64,000 nt of DNA, from the NCBI GenBank assembly GCA_949825045.1, contig OX463824.1, positions 30,474,001-30,538,000 of the forward strand, given 5' to 3'. The stretch is from Argyresthia goedartella. Taxonomy: Eukaryota > Arthropoda > Insecta > Lepidoptera > Argyresthiidae. The first letter of the stretch is position 1. Each line of letters starts with the position of its first letter. This document shows, one piece after another, positions 17,957 to 29,214 of this stretch. Both the position numbers and the translations under genes were made by a program. The notes beneath the pieces were generated by a model. The model did not search any database, had not been told where the DNA came from, and saw only the letters and a list, made by a program, of their open reading frames with translations.

Positions 17957-18060
17957 GATTGTAACGCAGTGGATACGCAGCTTGCAGCAGGGATATGAAG
18001 ACGGGGCGCGGTGGACCTGGAGCGCGAGCACTAGCGTGAACGTCTGTAGCTTGGTGTTAC

Positions 18061-19269
18061 TACCAACAATGGTACAAAAGTAATTGATAATTTTTCTTTC
18101 GATTTTGGCAGTTTTATTGGAAATAAATGATGAGCATGCAAGTAATTTACAGGGTGTAATAATGAAGTCATTGTTTGTCGATACCTATTCAGTGGCGTGA
18201 AAAACTAGATTCATGAGAAAGTTTTATTAGCATTATCTATGCATAACATTTTAATTTTAACTATAAATATATTTTCCTGGTATGTATATTTACAAAACTT
18301 CACTGCGGTGTAATGAACAAATAATCATAAGAATAGTTAATTACTTACGTTTTACTCCTTACGTTTGATATAAGTAATCAACTCATAGGACAAGAAAAAA
18401 AAATAAAAAATAAAATAACTCATTTACGTTATCAGTTATACCTTCAGAAATCTTGTTCAGAATAAATACCTAACCTAGTAACAACAACCTATGCTGTTAG
18501 CAAAAATAAACTCAATTATATTTACAACATAATACTCATTTACACCCTGTATAAATTTGCACACTTGCGACTATGCAAAAAATAATAGAGGTAAAATAAA
18601 ATCAATTAAATGTGATGACAAACAATACCGCCAGCGGGTAACGTGAGACCGGCATCCGTCATCGATTGCATTGTTATACGAAAGCAAATCACACTAGGGT
18701 TACCAGATACAATTTATTAAAACCGGCATTGGTAACTGTGGCGATGAGCTAGCCCTATCATACCTACGTCTAACATCACATAAAATGTGTCGTGTAAAAG
18801 CTATAATCATTAATGATATGTTACATTACGTACTTTACTTACATACGTTGTACTTACCATGGATATTATACGATTCAATGACTCGCTTTACCATGCGAAG
18901 TATATTTGATACTTGCAGCGTGCTAGTTGGTGCAGTTAACGTTACAAACTCACTTTAACATTAAAGTTTTGTTTTTGTATAGTCTCATTTCGATAAAAGT
19001 TGCAACAGTTAAGGAACATTTAGAAGATGGTAACACCAAATTTTACTTTAAATAATAGATTTTAAATTTATTTATGTGAAGTGAAGTTAGTGGACACATC
19101 GTGTGTTGTTAATCCTTTAAATTATGATCACCTTGATTACAAAACTCCCTGAAGAACCAGGCTTTCAAGAAAGACAAAGCAGATCTGGTTGGGATAAGTA
19201 CAAAACGAACATATTTCTTGGATTAATACGCATTGATGGTCTCTGTGTTGCTGAAAACTAATGGTGTAG
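18061..19269. other. Polinton right-arm non-coding region
   Basis: About 1.2 kb, AT-rich, between the two inverted sets of hairpin cassettes. It lies upstream of the multi-exon - strand gene and probably holds its promoter. No ORF or recognisable motif. Confidence 0.5.
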
Positions 19270-19672
19270 TTGTTTAGATACTAGGGTAGTTCATGAAAGG
19301 AGAACTACCTGGTATAAGCCGGAAGACGGACTAAACAAACATCTTATGTTTCAGCTTCCTTTCAGTTGTTATTTAGTATATATTTACATTGTCAAAGTGA
19401 AAGTGTAGAGTCATTTGTGTAGCTGAGCAGAAAAATGGTAAGTTAAAAATAGGATATTATATTGAAAATCTAAAATTACTTGTCTGGATGCAAGTGTAGT
19501 ACGTAAAATGAGTACCACATTGTATTAGCCGGAAGACGGACCAAATGAGTGATTATAGGTTTCCGAAATTATATTGAAAACTAAAATTACTTGTCTGGAT
19601 GCAAGTGTAGTACGTAAAATGAGTACTACATTGTATTAGCCGGAAGACGGACCAAATGAGTGATTATAAGTT
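19270..19672. repeat. hairpin cassettes R2' and two copies of R1' (inverted)
   Basis: R2' (19270-19340: ACTAGGGTAGTTCATGAAAG and onward) is the reverse complement of R2. R1' occurs twice in tandem (about 19484-19566 and 19588-19680; GTCTGGATGCAAGTGTAGTA and onward) as reverse complement of R1. One R1' copy has a single stem mismatch. Confidence 0.78.
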
Positions 19673-19685
19673 TCCGAAATTATAT

Positions 19686-19900
19686 TGAAATGAATTTGAA
19701 CTGTCAATAGGTTTTTCGATCCATCTGTCGATAGGTTTTCGATCCATCTGTCGAGCCCGTAGGCCCGAACGATCGTGAAATGAATTTGAACTGTCAATAG
19801 GTTTTTCGATCCATCTGTCGATAGGTTTTTCGATCCATCTGTCGAGCCCGTAGGCCCGAACGATCGTGAAGTGAATTTAAACTGTCATTATCTACCTACT
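19686..19900. repeat. right terminal inverted repeat
   Basis: 215 bp. The outer part is an exact reverse complement of the left end for more than 100 bp. It has two long-unit blocks where the left has four. The inner edge matches the left inner edge, including the one-A-short unit, so the size difference comes from array copy number. Confidence 0.92.
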
Positions 19901-19906
19901 GTAGAG
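19901..19906. repeat. Polinton 6-bp target site duplication, right
   Basis: GTAGAG, identical to 3834-3839. Confidence 0.9.
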
Positions 19907-19970
19907 AGCTGATATTATCACAGAGGGTGTATTTCTATTGCCGCTATAACAACAAATAATTAAATATACC
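19907..19970. mobile_element. right half of the MITE split by the Polinton
   Basis: Continues the host MITE: 'TATTTCTATTGCCGCTATAA' and following bases match, in reverse, about 50160-50215 of the intact copy. After about 19965 similarity ends. Confidence 0.68.
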
Positions 19971-20169
19971 GGTCTCAAGAATAATAAGAATAACCTATAC
20001 GTGTCAACGTGAGCTGAGGTGATCATGATAACCAGAAAAATGTCTAGTCTTTTTAGTAAAAAAAAAAGATTAAAGAGATTCTGGAAAAATATTTTAGCTG
20101 TGAGCCAATTCGACCTGTTATGTTTAAAAAGAGTAGTTGCCAAGGAACCTTACTACACCTCTGTTACAG

Positions 20170-20314
20170 ACGGAAGTAGACGGGGAAGTCACGAGGAGTG
20201 TGTTGACTTGGCGTGTGAGGAGGGAAGACAGCGGCCGGTCACTGGCCTGCCGAGTCTCCAACCCCTGGTTCCCGGCTTACACGTTGGAGGACTCCTTGAT
20301 GCTTGAGGTTATGT
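20170..20314 (+). CDS. Sidestep-family Ig protein, internal exon (Ig domain, second half)
   Basis: 145 nt between CTCTGTTACAG and T|GTAAGT; phase 0 in, phase 1 out. It completes the domain begun at 2127-2275: RSVLTWRVRREDSGRSLACR holds the D-x-G-x-x-x-x-C end pattern of an Ig fold, then VSNPWFPAYTLEDSLMLEVM. The LED segment after the NP.....A is a Side-family trait. It lies about 0.3 kb after the Polinton, and the reading frame across the 17.9-kb intron is intact. Confidence 0.88.
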
Positions 20315-20337
20315 GTAAGTATTATCTTTCATATTTA

Positions 20338-20510
20338 TCATGCTCATCATGATCAGCCCACATCAACCTACCGCTGGGCACAGGCCTCTTCTCTATAGCG
20401 CCAACCCCTACGGACCTGTGCCATCCGAATCCATTGAGATCCTGTCGACTTTAGTATATCGACGGACCATCGGGCAGGTGGTCTGCCCACTGTCCGGTCG
20501 CTCCTAGAGC
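20338..20510. repeat. interspersed repeat (LINE 3'-end-like)
   Basis: 'CATGATCAGCCCACATCAAC' followed by 'GCTGGGCACAGGCCTCTTCT' is a pattern abundant in lepidopteran LINE 3' regions. A loosely similar 'TTAGCCCATAACGTCCAACT...AAAAGGCCTGTCTCCCCT' lies at about 37147-37190. Confidence 0.5.
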
Positions 20511-21519
20511 GAATGTTACTTTAAAAAGGAAGAGTTTTATTTACAATATTACTTACCAATTTACATAATAAAACAGCGATATTAAATTACAAAGTTATAA
20601 AGACGTATTAGTTACCTATACTGGTACACACTTAATAATAAATCTCGCAATTCCATCAAATACTCACCCGGATTTTTGGGGTCTTTATTTGGAAAATAAA
20701 TATTTATCTTAACAGATACCTAATTAGATAAATATTTTAAAACAAATCCTTTAGTTACAATATTTATTTTCAAAATAACAACTTCCGTGAATAGCATGGC
20801 AGAAGTAGGCCCTACTGAATATTTATTCAATAGATTAGGGGTAGCTTAGACGTGAAATTATTGTTTCACTGTTGCATTGCATACTATGAAATGAATTTTG
20901 TTTGTCATAAATCCTCTGACCGAAATTTTGTAAACCATAATAATAATTTATCATAAATAATTACATAAACTTCGTACACATGGGAAGCATAAACATTACA
21001 AAGACTACATTTATACATCATAAACATAAAAAAGTATAAAAGTCATTTGGCATCGTAGAGAAAGACAAAAGGAAATAAGTAAAAATTTAATACCCAAATT
21101 CCAAATAAACTTCAAGCTAAATTGGTATAACAGCTATTATTCGTATCATTAAATGTAGTTTTTATATGCATACGATTCGCTCCACTCCGCTTCGCTACGC
21201 TCCAGTTTAGATTCTTCTTTGTTACAACCTAACAATTGAAAGTCAGCCACAATAACCTCTAGCCAAATTTGGCTTTTCATTATTTTCAGTCGCCAGCTCA
21301 CTCGGCTGGTTGCACAGTGTAATTCAAATTATATCCGATTGTGAAATCGCACCATCAGTCATCAAACAAACAATATTAAATAAAGAAAAAAATTATAACA
21401 TAACTGAACATACATTTTGTCATTTCTGCATTCTTATAAATAATATAAATCATTATTAGCCAAAATAATAATATATAAAACATCCATTGGACGACTCGAC
21501 AGTAGTCCGACAGAAAAAC
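20511..21519. other. host intron 4, no gene seen
   Basis: AT-rich, no ORF with support. 'CGATTCGCTCCACTCCGCTTCGCTACGCTCC' near 21170 looks like a piece of an old repeat. Confidence 0.5.
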
Positions 21520-21780
21520 GACCCGAAATGCCGAGTCGGCATTGACCCTGCCTACGATGCCAGGGGTCCCGGGTGCGAGTCCCGATGAGGGCAAATATTT
21601 GTTTGATGAGAACGGATGTTTGTACCCTAGTCATGGTTGTTTATCTATGTATAATATTTATCTATATAAGTATGTGTATCGTTGTCTAGTAACCAAGATA
21701 CAGGGAATCCTAGTTTGGTGCTAGATCAATGTGTGTAAATAGTGTCCAAGGTATTATTATAAAAATAAAAATAAAAGACT
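21520..21780 (+). mobile_element. tRNA-derived SINE
   Basis: A tRNA-like head with a B-box-like GGTGCGAGTCCCGATGAGGG at about 21570-21590, then a body with GGCAAATATTTG and an AT-rich end. A related head lies at about 36600-36700 (GGGTTCGAATCACGGTGAGG). Confidence 0.65.
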
Positions 21781-22049
21781 TTAATCGTAGAAGCTTGTTA
21801 TGCCAACCAAAATAGTAGCCCAAAGTCTTGTTATAAAAAAGGACTATTGTGCCCTTACAGTTATGCCAATCTAAGAATGCGAATAAAATTTGAAAACACA
21901 AAATGATACGAAGCAAAGGGATACCGAAGTTATTTGTTGAAAACCTTCCACGGGCTGGAGTTCTATATACAGATTTTGTTCATGTGAAATTCTCGAAAGA
22001 GCGAAAAGGGGTGGAGTGGACACGTATTGTGTGGGCACTACATCTTTAG

Positions 22050-22610
22050 CGTTAAGCCACACACAGGTTTTGGCTTTATGCTCCCCCGGTCGGGATACGA
22101 ACCTGGGATTTCTCGCTCTTCGCCAAATATCGACTGCTACGCTACATACCTCGGCACAAATAGATACGCGACGCTTGTCAGTGCGGTATGCGCGTTATTT
22201 GTGCCTGACAATTACGTACGCGGGCGCAGGCACCAGCTGCTAGCGAGCGGCTCGCACCGCACGGTGGCGCGCCGGCAGTCTCCGCTTGTCCGGGCGCGGG
22301 ACAGCCTGATTGCTCTGTTGGCGGTAGCACCACTGAACGATCTGTTTGGTGATGCATGGAGAGACATTGTGCGAATGTGTGGCAGGTTCTGCGAGATGAT
22401 GGAATGACAGTAATGTCAAATTATAATATTGAATTTGGTTTTTTATTAATTGATTTAATTGATTTATGATTGATGACATATTGTGAATTTTAATTTGGAT
22501 TGTAAATATTTTATTTTATTGGTATATATCTGTAATTTATGTCGATTTGGCCTCGGCTGTCAAGGCATAGATAAATTATGTTAATAAATAAATAAATAAA
22601 TAAATGCATA
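22050..22610 (+). mobile_element. LINE 3' end (RT C-terminal tip plus tail), copy 1
   Basis: Frame ending at 22407 encodes AVCALFVPDNY...RRHQLLASGSHRTVARRQSP and a stop, followed by an AT-rich 3' UTR and an (AATA)n tail at about 22582-22603. The near-identical peptide at 25310-25490 with different flanks shows it is a dispersed element. It looks like the C-terminus of a non-LTR reverse transcriptase; clade not determined. Confidence 0.5.
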
Positions 22611-24737
22611 CTATTCCTCTTCTTACTCCACTTTATTAGGGTTAGAGATTTATATACAAGCATTTTATTTACTTAGTTTGCTATTCATCTTTGTTTGTAC
22701 GCGCGAATTAATTTGTTTTATAAACAGTTTGTTGTGCAAGTTTTCATTAGAGGCAGGGCATTATTCAATCTCCTAGCTTATTCTGACAAAATTGAATACG
22801 TAATGTGTCTAGAATTTTAGTTAAGTATTCATTTGGTTGTACTGCGTCTTATATTTTCAGACAGAATATTTCAATTATCCTGAAGCTTGGCTGAGCTAAG
22901 TAATTATAAGCCCTCCAACTTGAATGTACTGATACTTAAGTTAGGGAAACCGTTCGCGGTTTATCTATTTGTGGAAAATGCCTAATTGTAAAGTAACTTC
23001 TCGACAAACTTGTGAATATAACACCGTCCACACACGCCCATGCCAAACCATTTTATATAAAAATATGTTGGAATTCAACTTGCTCAATAGCGACCAGACA
23101 ATACGTTCGAAAACTAAAACCTGACAACTAAAATATTGCGCTCGTAAGGTGATATACAAAATCGACACTTTTTGAAGTTATTTCTCTGCCGTATCAATGA
23201 TGTCTCACGTAAAGTAAATAATTATCCAATTTTGTGACCTTTTTCTAGTTTTTTTTTTAAATCAGAATCGCGATTGAATGAATTTCACTCGATATAAATA
23301 ATTATTGATTTGTGATTTTCTGACTAATTGGAATAGCACACAGACTTCAAAAAGATGACAATACCAAAATTATCTAACATGGAAATTTTCATAGCTATTT
23401 TGGTTAATTTTGTATTCATTTTTGTTTTTGTTTTAATTTAAAACCGACTTTTTGTCATTTTTCTCCGATTCCGTCCCTCTCACACTGCGGATCTTTCCCC
23501 GTGGAGTAACTGGGACCTTTGCACGGATGAGGTATCCCCGAGTATCAAACCTAGAGCAACCGGACAACCGTCAATACACTTCTAATGATTCGTCGAAATC
23601 CAAACAAAGTAGCGAGCAGAAGCTAGTAATAATTATACATATTTATTTTTGGAACTCTATCATAAAGCCATAAGGTTGCAAATAAGTCATCTGTCCTTGA
23701 CAAGATAGAAACACTAGCGGATAGTTTGATAACTAAAACGGCCTTTTTCACATTTTTTGGCCATGGCTTGATGCATTCCAAAGAGCGCCATATTCAATTT
23801 AGTTACACGTCACCTAGCCTCTAGGCAGCGGACGATCAAGACGCTTATAACGATACCTAATTTGTCAAATTATGATGAGTAATTAAGATGTTCTGGGGGA
23901 ACAGAAAAACATACCTAAAGGACAAAATCAAAACCCCGCCTGGCTTTACCGCCGTCTCGTTAAAAAAAGGTTCACTTCTATCACGTTCTCGGGGTACAGT
24001 GCTGCATGTTTATTTGTGTTATAACAATTTCATATCTTTACTGTACCATTCCTATGTGAGTTCGATAGTGTATAAGCTAACATGTCCCAACAATATGGAA
24101 GTAACAAACGGTAAACCAGACAAGAACTTCTAATGCCGCGATCTAGCTAAGCTTTACTTTACTCTGTTCTTATATCGTGCGGCACATGTACTGAAACGGT
24201 CGAGCTTACCTTGGACGGTCCTCAATTCCGCACTTGACATGTTATGTTGTGTTGCGATAATATTTTGACTTTGAAAAGATATAACTTGAGTAACTTTGTT
24301 GATGCATAAGTTAAGTATGTGGGGCATCAAACAAAGGGAAATGGCTTGGAGGTAAAGTTTATGCTTTATTTTATATCAGGGAATAATAAAACGAGCAAGT
24401 AAAAAACGAACTGGACAAATGACTTTGAACAGCGGAGTCACCTGATACGAGCGAAAAAAATACTGATATGCGCTACAAAATTACGAATGATTTAGCCGAA
24501 GCTGGTGGCTAAATAATTTGGTTAGCCATATTACAAAGGCTTTCTTTAAGAAAGCCCCCTTTATCCCTCGTGTTAGGTTGAATACGTAAGAACAAAAAAC
24601 TCCAACGTTCGTTTAGGTTATCAAGTTGCTGTTTTTTAGATTTCTAATCGCTCAATTCAGTAATTTTGTCACGCATAACTATCTGAAATCAACCAACCAG
24701 ATTGTTACAAAATCTATCAACAGTCGTAATTTTAATT
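22611..24737. other. host intron 4, no gene seen
   Basis: No exon-like segment or recognised element. A 'CCCCCTTTATCCCTCGTGTT' fragment near 24557 belongs to a repeat also at about 28660-28690 and 36855-36885. Confidence 0.5.
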
Positions 24738-24960
24738 CGTAATTTCTTTATTGTACTGCAAAAATAACATACAGATAAGTTATAATAGGAGAGACATGTT
24801 TAAAGGCGAGCTTATCTCTGAGAAGACATTTTTTCCAGCAAACCATGACGGGTGGGAAAGGTGATGGTTGAGCGGAGGAAGACCTGCGCGTACAATAAAA
24901 ATCAACAAGTACTGCGAGTAACATACTACTTACAATATAGTCGCTCAACAGACAATATCT
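24738..24960 (-). repeat. dispersed repeat with 'aaaggcgagcttatctct' core, copy 1
   Basis: 'AATTTCTTTATTG' and 'AAAGGCGAGCTTATCTCT' recur at about 27245-27330. On the - strand the ends read as a 3' UTR with AATAAA, so these are probably 3' ends of a LINE family. Confidence 0.5.
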
Positions 24961-25299
24961 TCGTTATTGTTGTTTTTTTTTATCAAAAAGAGATACTCCG
25001 TTATCTAACAGAATGCCAATAACCAACGACACATATATAGATGGAAAGCAGATATCCAAATCACCATGAAGGTTGTACAGCAACGCAATCACATACCGAA
25101 TTAGGACAAACACATTTCCCGAGTCTGAATACCGTGTATCCAGTAGCTTGGGGGGTCCGAAGCATAGCCAAACAAAATGGTCTATCCCTTCGCAAACCGC
25201 CTAGTAAGGCTGACGTCAAATGCAGTTGCCACTTTACTATGTTAGGGTTTTTTTCCTGTTGATTGTTGGTTATCAAGTTTTTACTGTTGATTGCTGGTT

Positions 25300-25660
25300 G
25301 CGATGGTGTCTGCGCAGCGCTTGTCAATGCGGTATGCGCTTTATTCGTGCCTGACAACTACCTATGCGCGCGCAGGCATCAGCTGCTAGCGGGCGGCACG
25401 CACCGCACGGTGGCGCGCCGGCAATCTCCGCTAGTACGGGCGCGGGACAATCTCAACGCACTGTTGGCTGCAGCACCATGGAGGAATAGAAGTTTCTGCG
25501 AGAAGAATGCATGATAGGGTTGTCCTGTTATTACTTTCTCGTACGAAATTGTTATTGTATCAAATAGTTATTATTATAAATTGAATTGAATTAATATGCC
25601 ATGACCTTATTGTAATGAATTTAAATTAAGCAAAGAAAACCGGAACCATTATAGGATCAC
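25300..25660 (+). mobile_element. LINE 3' end, copy 2
   Basis: Encodes AVCALFVPDNYLCARRHQLL and the HRTVARRQSPLVRARD segment, closely related to 22160-22330. Short, no other domains, truncated. Confidence 0.5.
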
Positions 25661-26834
25661 TCGAGTGCCTGTCTCCAAAGTGTGAGTGTGAAACTACATA
25701 AAGATCCTAAAATTTTGTATAAAACACCTAATATCGGTCTTTACTGAAATATTACAGGAAAAATAATGAGAAATGTATGAGAAATGGTTTGAATACGGTG
25801 GCAGAATTTAAGGCAAACAAAAAATAATTTTCAAAGATGATTTTTAAACTGTATCGTGCGACAAGTCTAGTGAAAGGGCTTGCGTGGATCTCTTTTTTTT
25901 TTCGTAAACCGAAAATACTTAGTTAAAAAATAAGAAGAAAATAGGCAAAAAAGACCATTGGCCCCTCTTAACTACTGACCCAAATAAACGTAGTATACTT
26001 AAATATTACAAGAAAAAATATAAAAAGTGTAGGGAGGCACAATTTCTTTCAATACACATACAATCCGAACTTATAATAAATAGTTCTTGTCTCATTCTGA
26101 TAAGGTAGATCTATTTGTTATTAGTTTAGGTAGATTTAAAACAAATGTAGCAGCTGCCTTAGCGGTCAAGTTATAAGTTAGTTATAAGTAAGCATATCTG
26201 TCTGTTTTTAGTTTTTAGTATTAACATCACCCTTTTCTTGATTTTTTTGTGTTTAAACGCTGCTTTTTAATTTATATGATGTGTTAACCTATAATTGGAT
26301 CTGCACTGCGAAATGTTTCGTATTAAGTTAAGTTATATGTTTAGTGTTGATCTGTTGGTTAGCCTTAATAATTAAATAAATAAATTTTATATTTTTTATC
26401 ATTTTGGATTTAATTTCTGTAAATAAGTGACTCAATTTATATGCACTTCCGGTTACAATGAGCAAAGATTTTCGTGAGGAAAACTTGAGGAATGTATTAC
26501 GTTCAATACTTAGATACTACATACAAAAAACTCTTTTTCATTCTTTCGATGTACGGCCATGAATATAGTCCTACCTAGAGTTAATGTTTTATATTTAAAA
26601 ATTAAAGATATTTACACGTACAAAAGACTGTCGTTGTACGTTTTTCCGTGTACAATGCTATAGAACCCTTCGTCTGTCCCATATTGTCACGACTGATGGA
26701 CAAAAAAGGCTTTATTTCATTATAATGCGATACAAGTTTATTTGGCGCAACAATTTAACAAAGAAAGTCCAATTTTAAATTGAATTTCAGGTGCTGGAAT
26801 TTTCAGGCAGACTTTTGATCAAATGAAGTTTTAG
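25661..26834. other. host intron 4, no gene seen
   Basis: AT-rich sequence without a supported ORF or a repeat that I can match within the window. Confidence 0.5.
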
Positions 26835-27110
26835 TGATTACTTGCATTTTCTTGGTCCTAGGAGGTCAAATTTGGTGTCTACGAGTTCGTCTGATGAAGG
26901 CGGAGAATATACATTTACATTTTCCGAAATAAGATCAAAAACGGAAACCGCTGTAACGAATACGTTTGCTACAACAAACCCCTTCCCGAGATTTCGAAAT
27001 TTCACGAGAATCGGTTGACAAATGCGACCTGTAGGCGAGAACAGACAGACAGACAGAAGGACAAATGCTTTTTTGGCCAATCTCCAAACTGGACACTTCG
27101 CTCGTTCGGT
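26835..27110. repeat. dispersed repeat, copy 2 (pairs with 1600-1965)
   Basis: Same order of blocks as copy 1: 'TCTTGGTCCTAGGAGGTCAA', 'ACGAGAATCGGTTGACAAAT', 'ACAGACAGACAGACAGAAGG' and 'GGCCAATCTCCAAACTGGAC'. Confidence 0.65.
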
Positions 27111-27229
27111 CAAAAATGTGTTGTATTTTGACGAGGACGTTAGGAATACCATTCTGAGCAACTTTTAATATAAACCGATTTGATCAGAGCAACTTGATTT
27201 TTGACGTCTGCATACATTTTGCGCCGGGC

Positions 27230-27340
27230 GAGTGAATAATGATTCATAATTTCTTTATTGCACACAAATAATATACAGACAACAAGACTTGCATAAAAAT
27301 AGTGTACAAAGGCGAGCTTATCTCTAATCATCACGATCTC
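27230..27340 (-). repeat. dispersed repeat with 'aaaggcgagcttatctct' core, copy 2
   Basis: Matches 24738-24830 (TTTCTTTATTG, ATACAGA, AAAGGCGAGCTTATCTCT). Confidence 0.5.
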
Positions 27341-27699
27341 TCTAAAGATCACACAAAACCACTGAAGAGCGCTTTGGCAAAATTAATAATAAAATTATTT
27401 CTACTATATTCATAGGTCTCAAAAAATATATGTTATTCACAAAGAGATAATCTAGTTTAAATACTATGTTTTTACGCGATTGGATCAATTTGCCTCGATC
27501 GTAAAAAATCATGAATACTATTTTTTTAATATAGACTATCTGTATTAAAAAGACGATACAATAATTTTAATATAAAATAACTTATTTTTGTCATACTTTT
27601 TATACCTAAATTATCCTCTTTTAGAGCGTATCAATACTTAAATTTTATCAATTAGCTTATTTCCGTTTTACAGTAAATTCGAAAAATCACCTAATTTTT

Positions 27700-28160
27700 T
27701 AAGTATCCGGGCGGCCCGATGCTATTCCACGCCGCCCGCTACCCCGCTAGAAGACGACGGGCGAATGCGGCGCCCCTCACCTCAACAGCCAGAACTGGGC
27801 CTTAATAGAGTGGACAAAGTGTAGCGTGGATTTGCCGGCAAAGCTTAACTCGATACCTTCTCTAAATGTACCTTGCTGGCCCTCAATAGTTTAGTAGCTT
27901 CGTTCGGGGTAGTTCGGTGCAGTTCGGTGCAGTTCGGGCTAATTGGAAACTTGTGCACGGCCTGACAAAGTCGCTGCCGCAGCGGGGCTGTTCCCTGAGG
28001 CTAGTGCTACCGCCGTTTATAATTACAGTCGTTTGTTTGCTACGAGCGATTATATTGTAACTGTTGGTTAAACAGGGCTGGATAATTATTTGATGTTTAT
28101 TGGCAATCATATTTAAATGCACTCAGGGAAAAACTTGTACATTGCCACAGTCCCCGCCGG
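27700..28160. other. GC-rich islet of unknown origin in host intron 4
   Basis: Unlike the AT-rich surroundings: GGGCGGCCCGATGCTATTCC, then a CCGCCCGCTACCCCGC run, and near 27905-27945 a short tandem AGTTCGGTGC repeat. No stable ORF. Probably an old element fragment. Confidence 0.4.
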
Positions 28161-28429
28161 GAACCAAAAACAACTACAAAAGACGGCAGAGGTTATATAG
28201 GATACGTACAGTCCACTTAGGGCTAACAGAATGATCAGCACCTTTCTTACTTCACTCTTGAGTTCTCTAGTATCCCTCGCTCCGCTCAGGATTCAATAAA
28301 CGTCCGTGGATCGTGCGGGTACCAACATCTGACCGAGACGGGCACGGGATGGGTGTCTGTTTCTATGCGGCATTTGTTTCGGGCGCTTCCGTGTTTCCGA
28401 TGACACGCTAAGCTGTAGGTCCCGGCTGC

Positions 28430-28930
28430 GTGATGCCAGACTGTATATTATCACAGACATTCAAAGTCTGTGGTGGACTGCTTTGTGCTCGTTGCAGTTA
28501 AGAGCAAAATGTAGTCCAGCACAGACATTTTCTGTATTATTATACATTACGCTCATCATTTCCAAAGCAAACTTCGTACGCGTGAAGAACAAAGGATTTG
28601 TCAAAGTGTTCAGGGTTTTCCCTGATGAACATTGCGGTAAAAGGTAAAGGGGGTAAGCGATGCGAAGCTTCCTTTATCCTTCGTGTTAGGTTGAACAAAA
28701 AATACTTAAAATATAAACTTAAGAACACGTAATAAAATAAAATTTTGTTGTACCTTTTTTCTATGCAAATCAGTGTAGCTGTACTCATATGTATTTCGCT
28801 GAAATATTCTAAAGCAAAATGTATTTCAACACAGACAATATCTGTGCTGGTATGTACTGTGCTCTTCATTCACTAAAGCAAACTACATACGATCACAGAG
28901 CACCCGTCTCTGTGGTAGTACACAGTCTGG
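28430..28930. repeat. cluster of CACAGAC...GTCTGTG short inverted motifs
   Basis: 'CACAGACATTCAAAGTCTGTG', 'CACAGACATTTTCTGT', 'CACAGACAATATCTGTG' and 'CACAGAGCACCCGTCTCTGTG' recur over 500 bp. Each is a small palindrome followed by a variable distance and 'AAAGCAAA.T.' motifs. Reads as a nested or degenerate repeat; class unknown. Confidence 0.5.
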
Positions 28931-28997
28931 CATTACGCGTCCCAGCTACTATCGCTACTCGGTGGTAGTAGTCGCAAAGCAGAGTCAGAGGCCCTTA

Positions 28998-29204
28998 TGA
29001 CCGATTTCACAAACGATCCCTATCTTTTAGGGGACCCTTTATTTCTTTCAGGGGTCACCTAGCGGTTGTTTTGATTTGCCCTAAGTGAAAGGGTCATCTA
29101 GGCTCCTTGGGGACCCCCTAAATATAAGAGTCCGGCCACCGAAACAATCGCTAAACAGCTAAAAAAAGAGCTAAGTGTCCCTTAACTGTTGGTGAAATCG
29201 GGCA
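28998..29204. mobile_element. MITE with TTA target duplication (PIF/Harbinger-like)
   Basis: 207 bp. Terminal inverted repeats TGACCGATTTCAC and its imperfect reverse complement GTGAAATCGGGCA; flanked by TTA at 28995-28997 and 29205-29207. A 3-bp TWA duplication is the habit of PIF/Harbinger elements. No coding capacity. Confidence 0.7.
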
Positions 29205-29214
29205 TTAGCTCTCG

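Larger units (their letters stand above)
3840..19900. mobile_element. complete Polinton/Maverick element (16,061 bp)
   Basis: Starts AGTAGGTAGATAATGACAGT and ends with the exact reverse complement. The ends are AG...CT, as Polintons have, and the element is flanked by GTAGAG on both sides. It encodes the full Polinton core set: packaging ATPase, retrovirus-type integrase, adenovirus-like protease, minor and major capsid proteins and protein-primed DNA polymerase B. In established terms Polintons are virus-like transposons that code for icosahedral capsids; close relatives are the proposed adintoviruses. Genes run inward from both ends and converge at about 11.2-11.3 kb, where both strands have AATAAA signals. 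I see no frameshift in the core genes, so the copy looks recent and perhaps competent, but that is inference. Confidence 0.95.
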
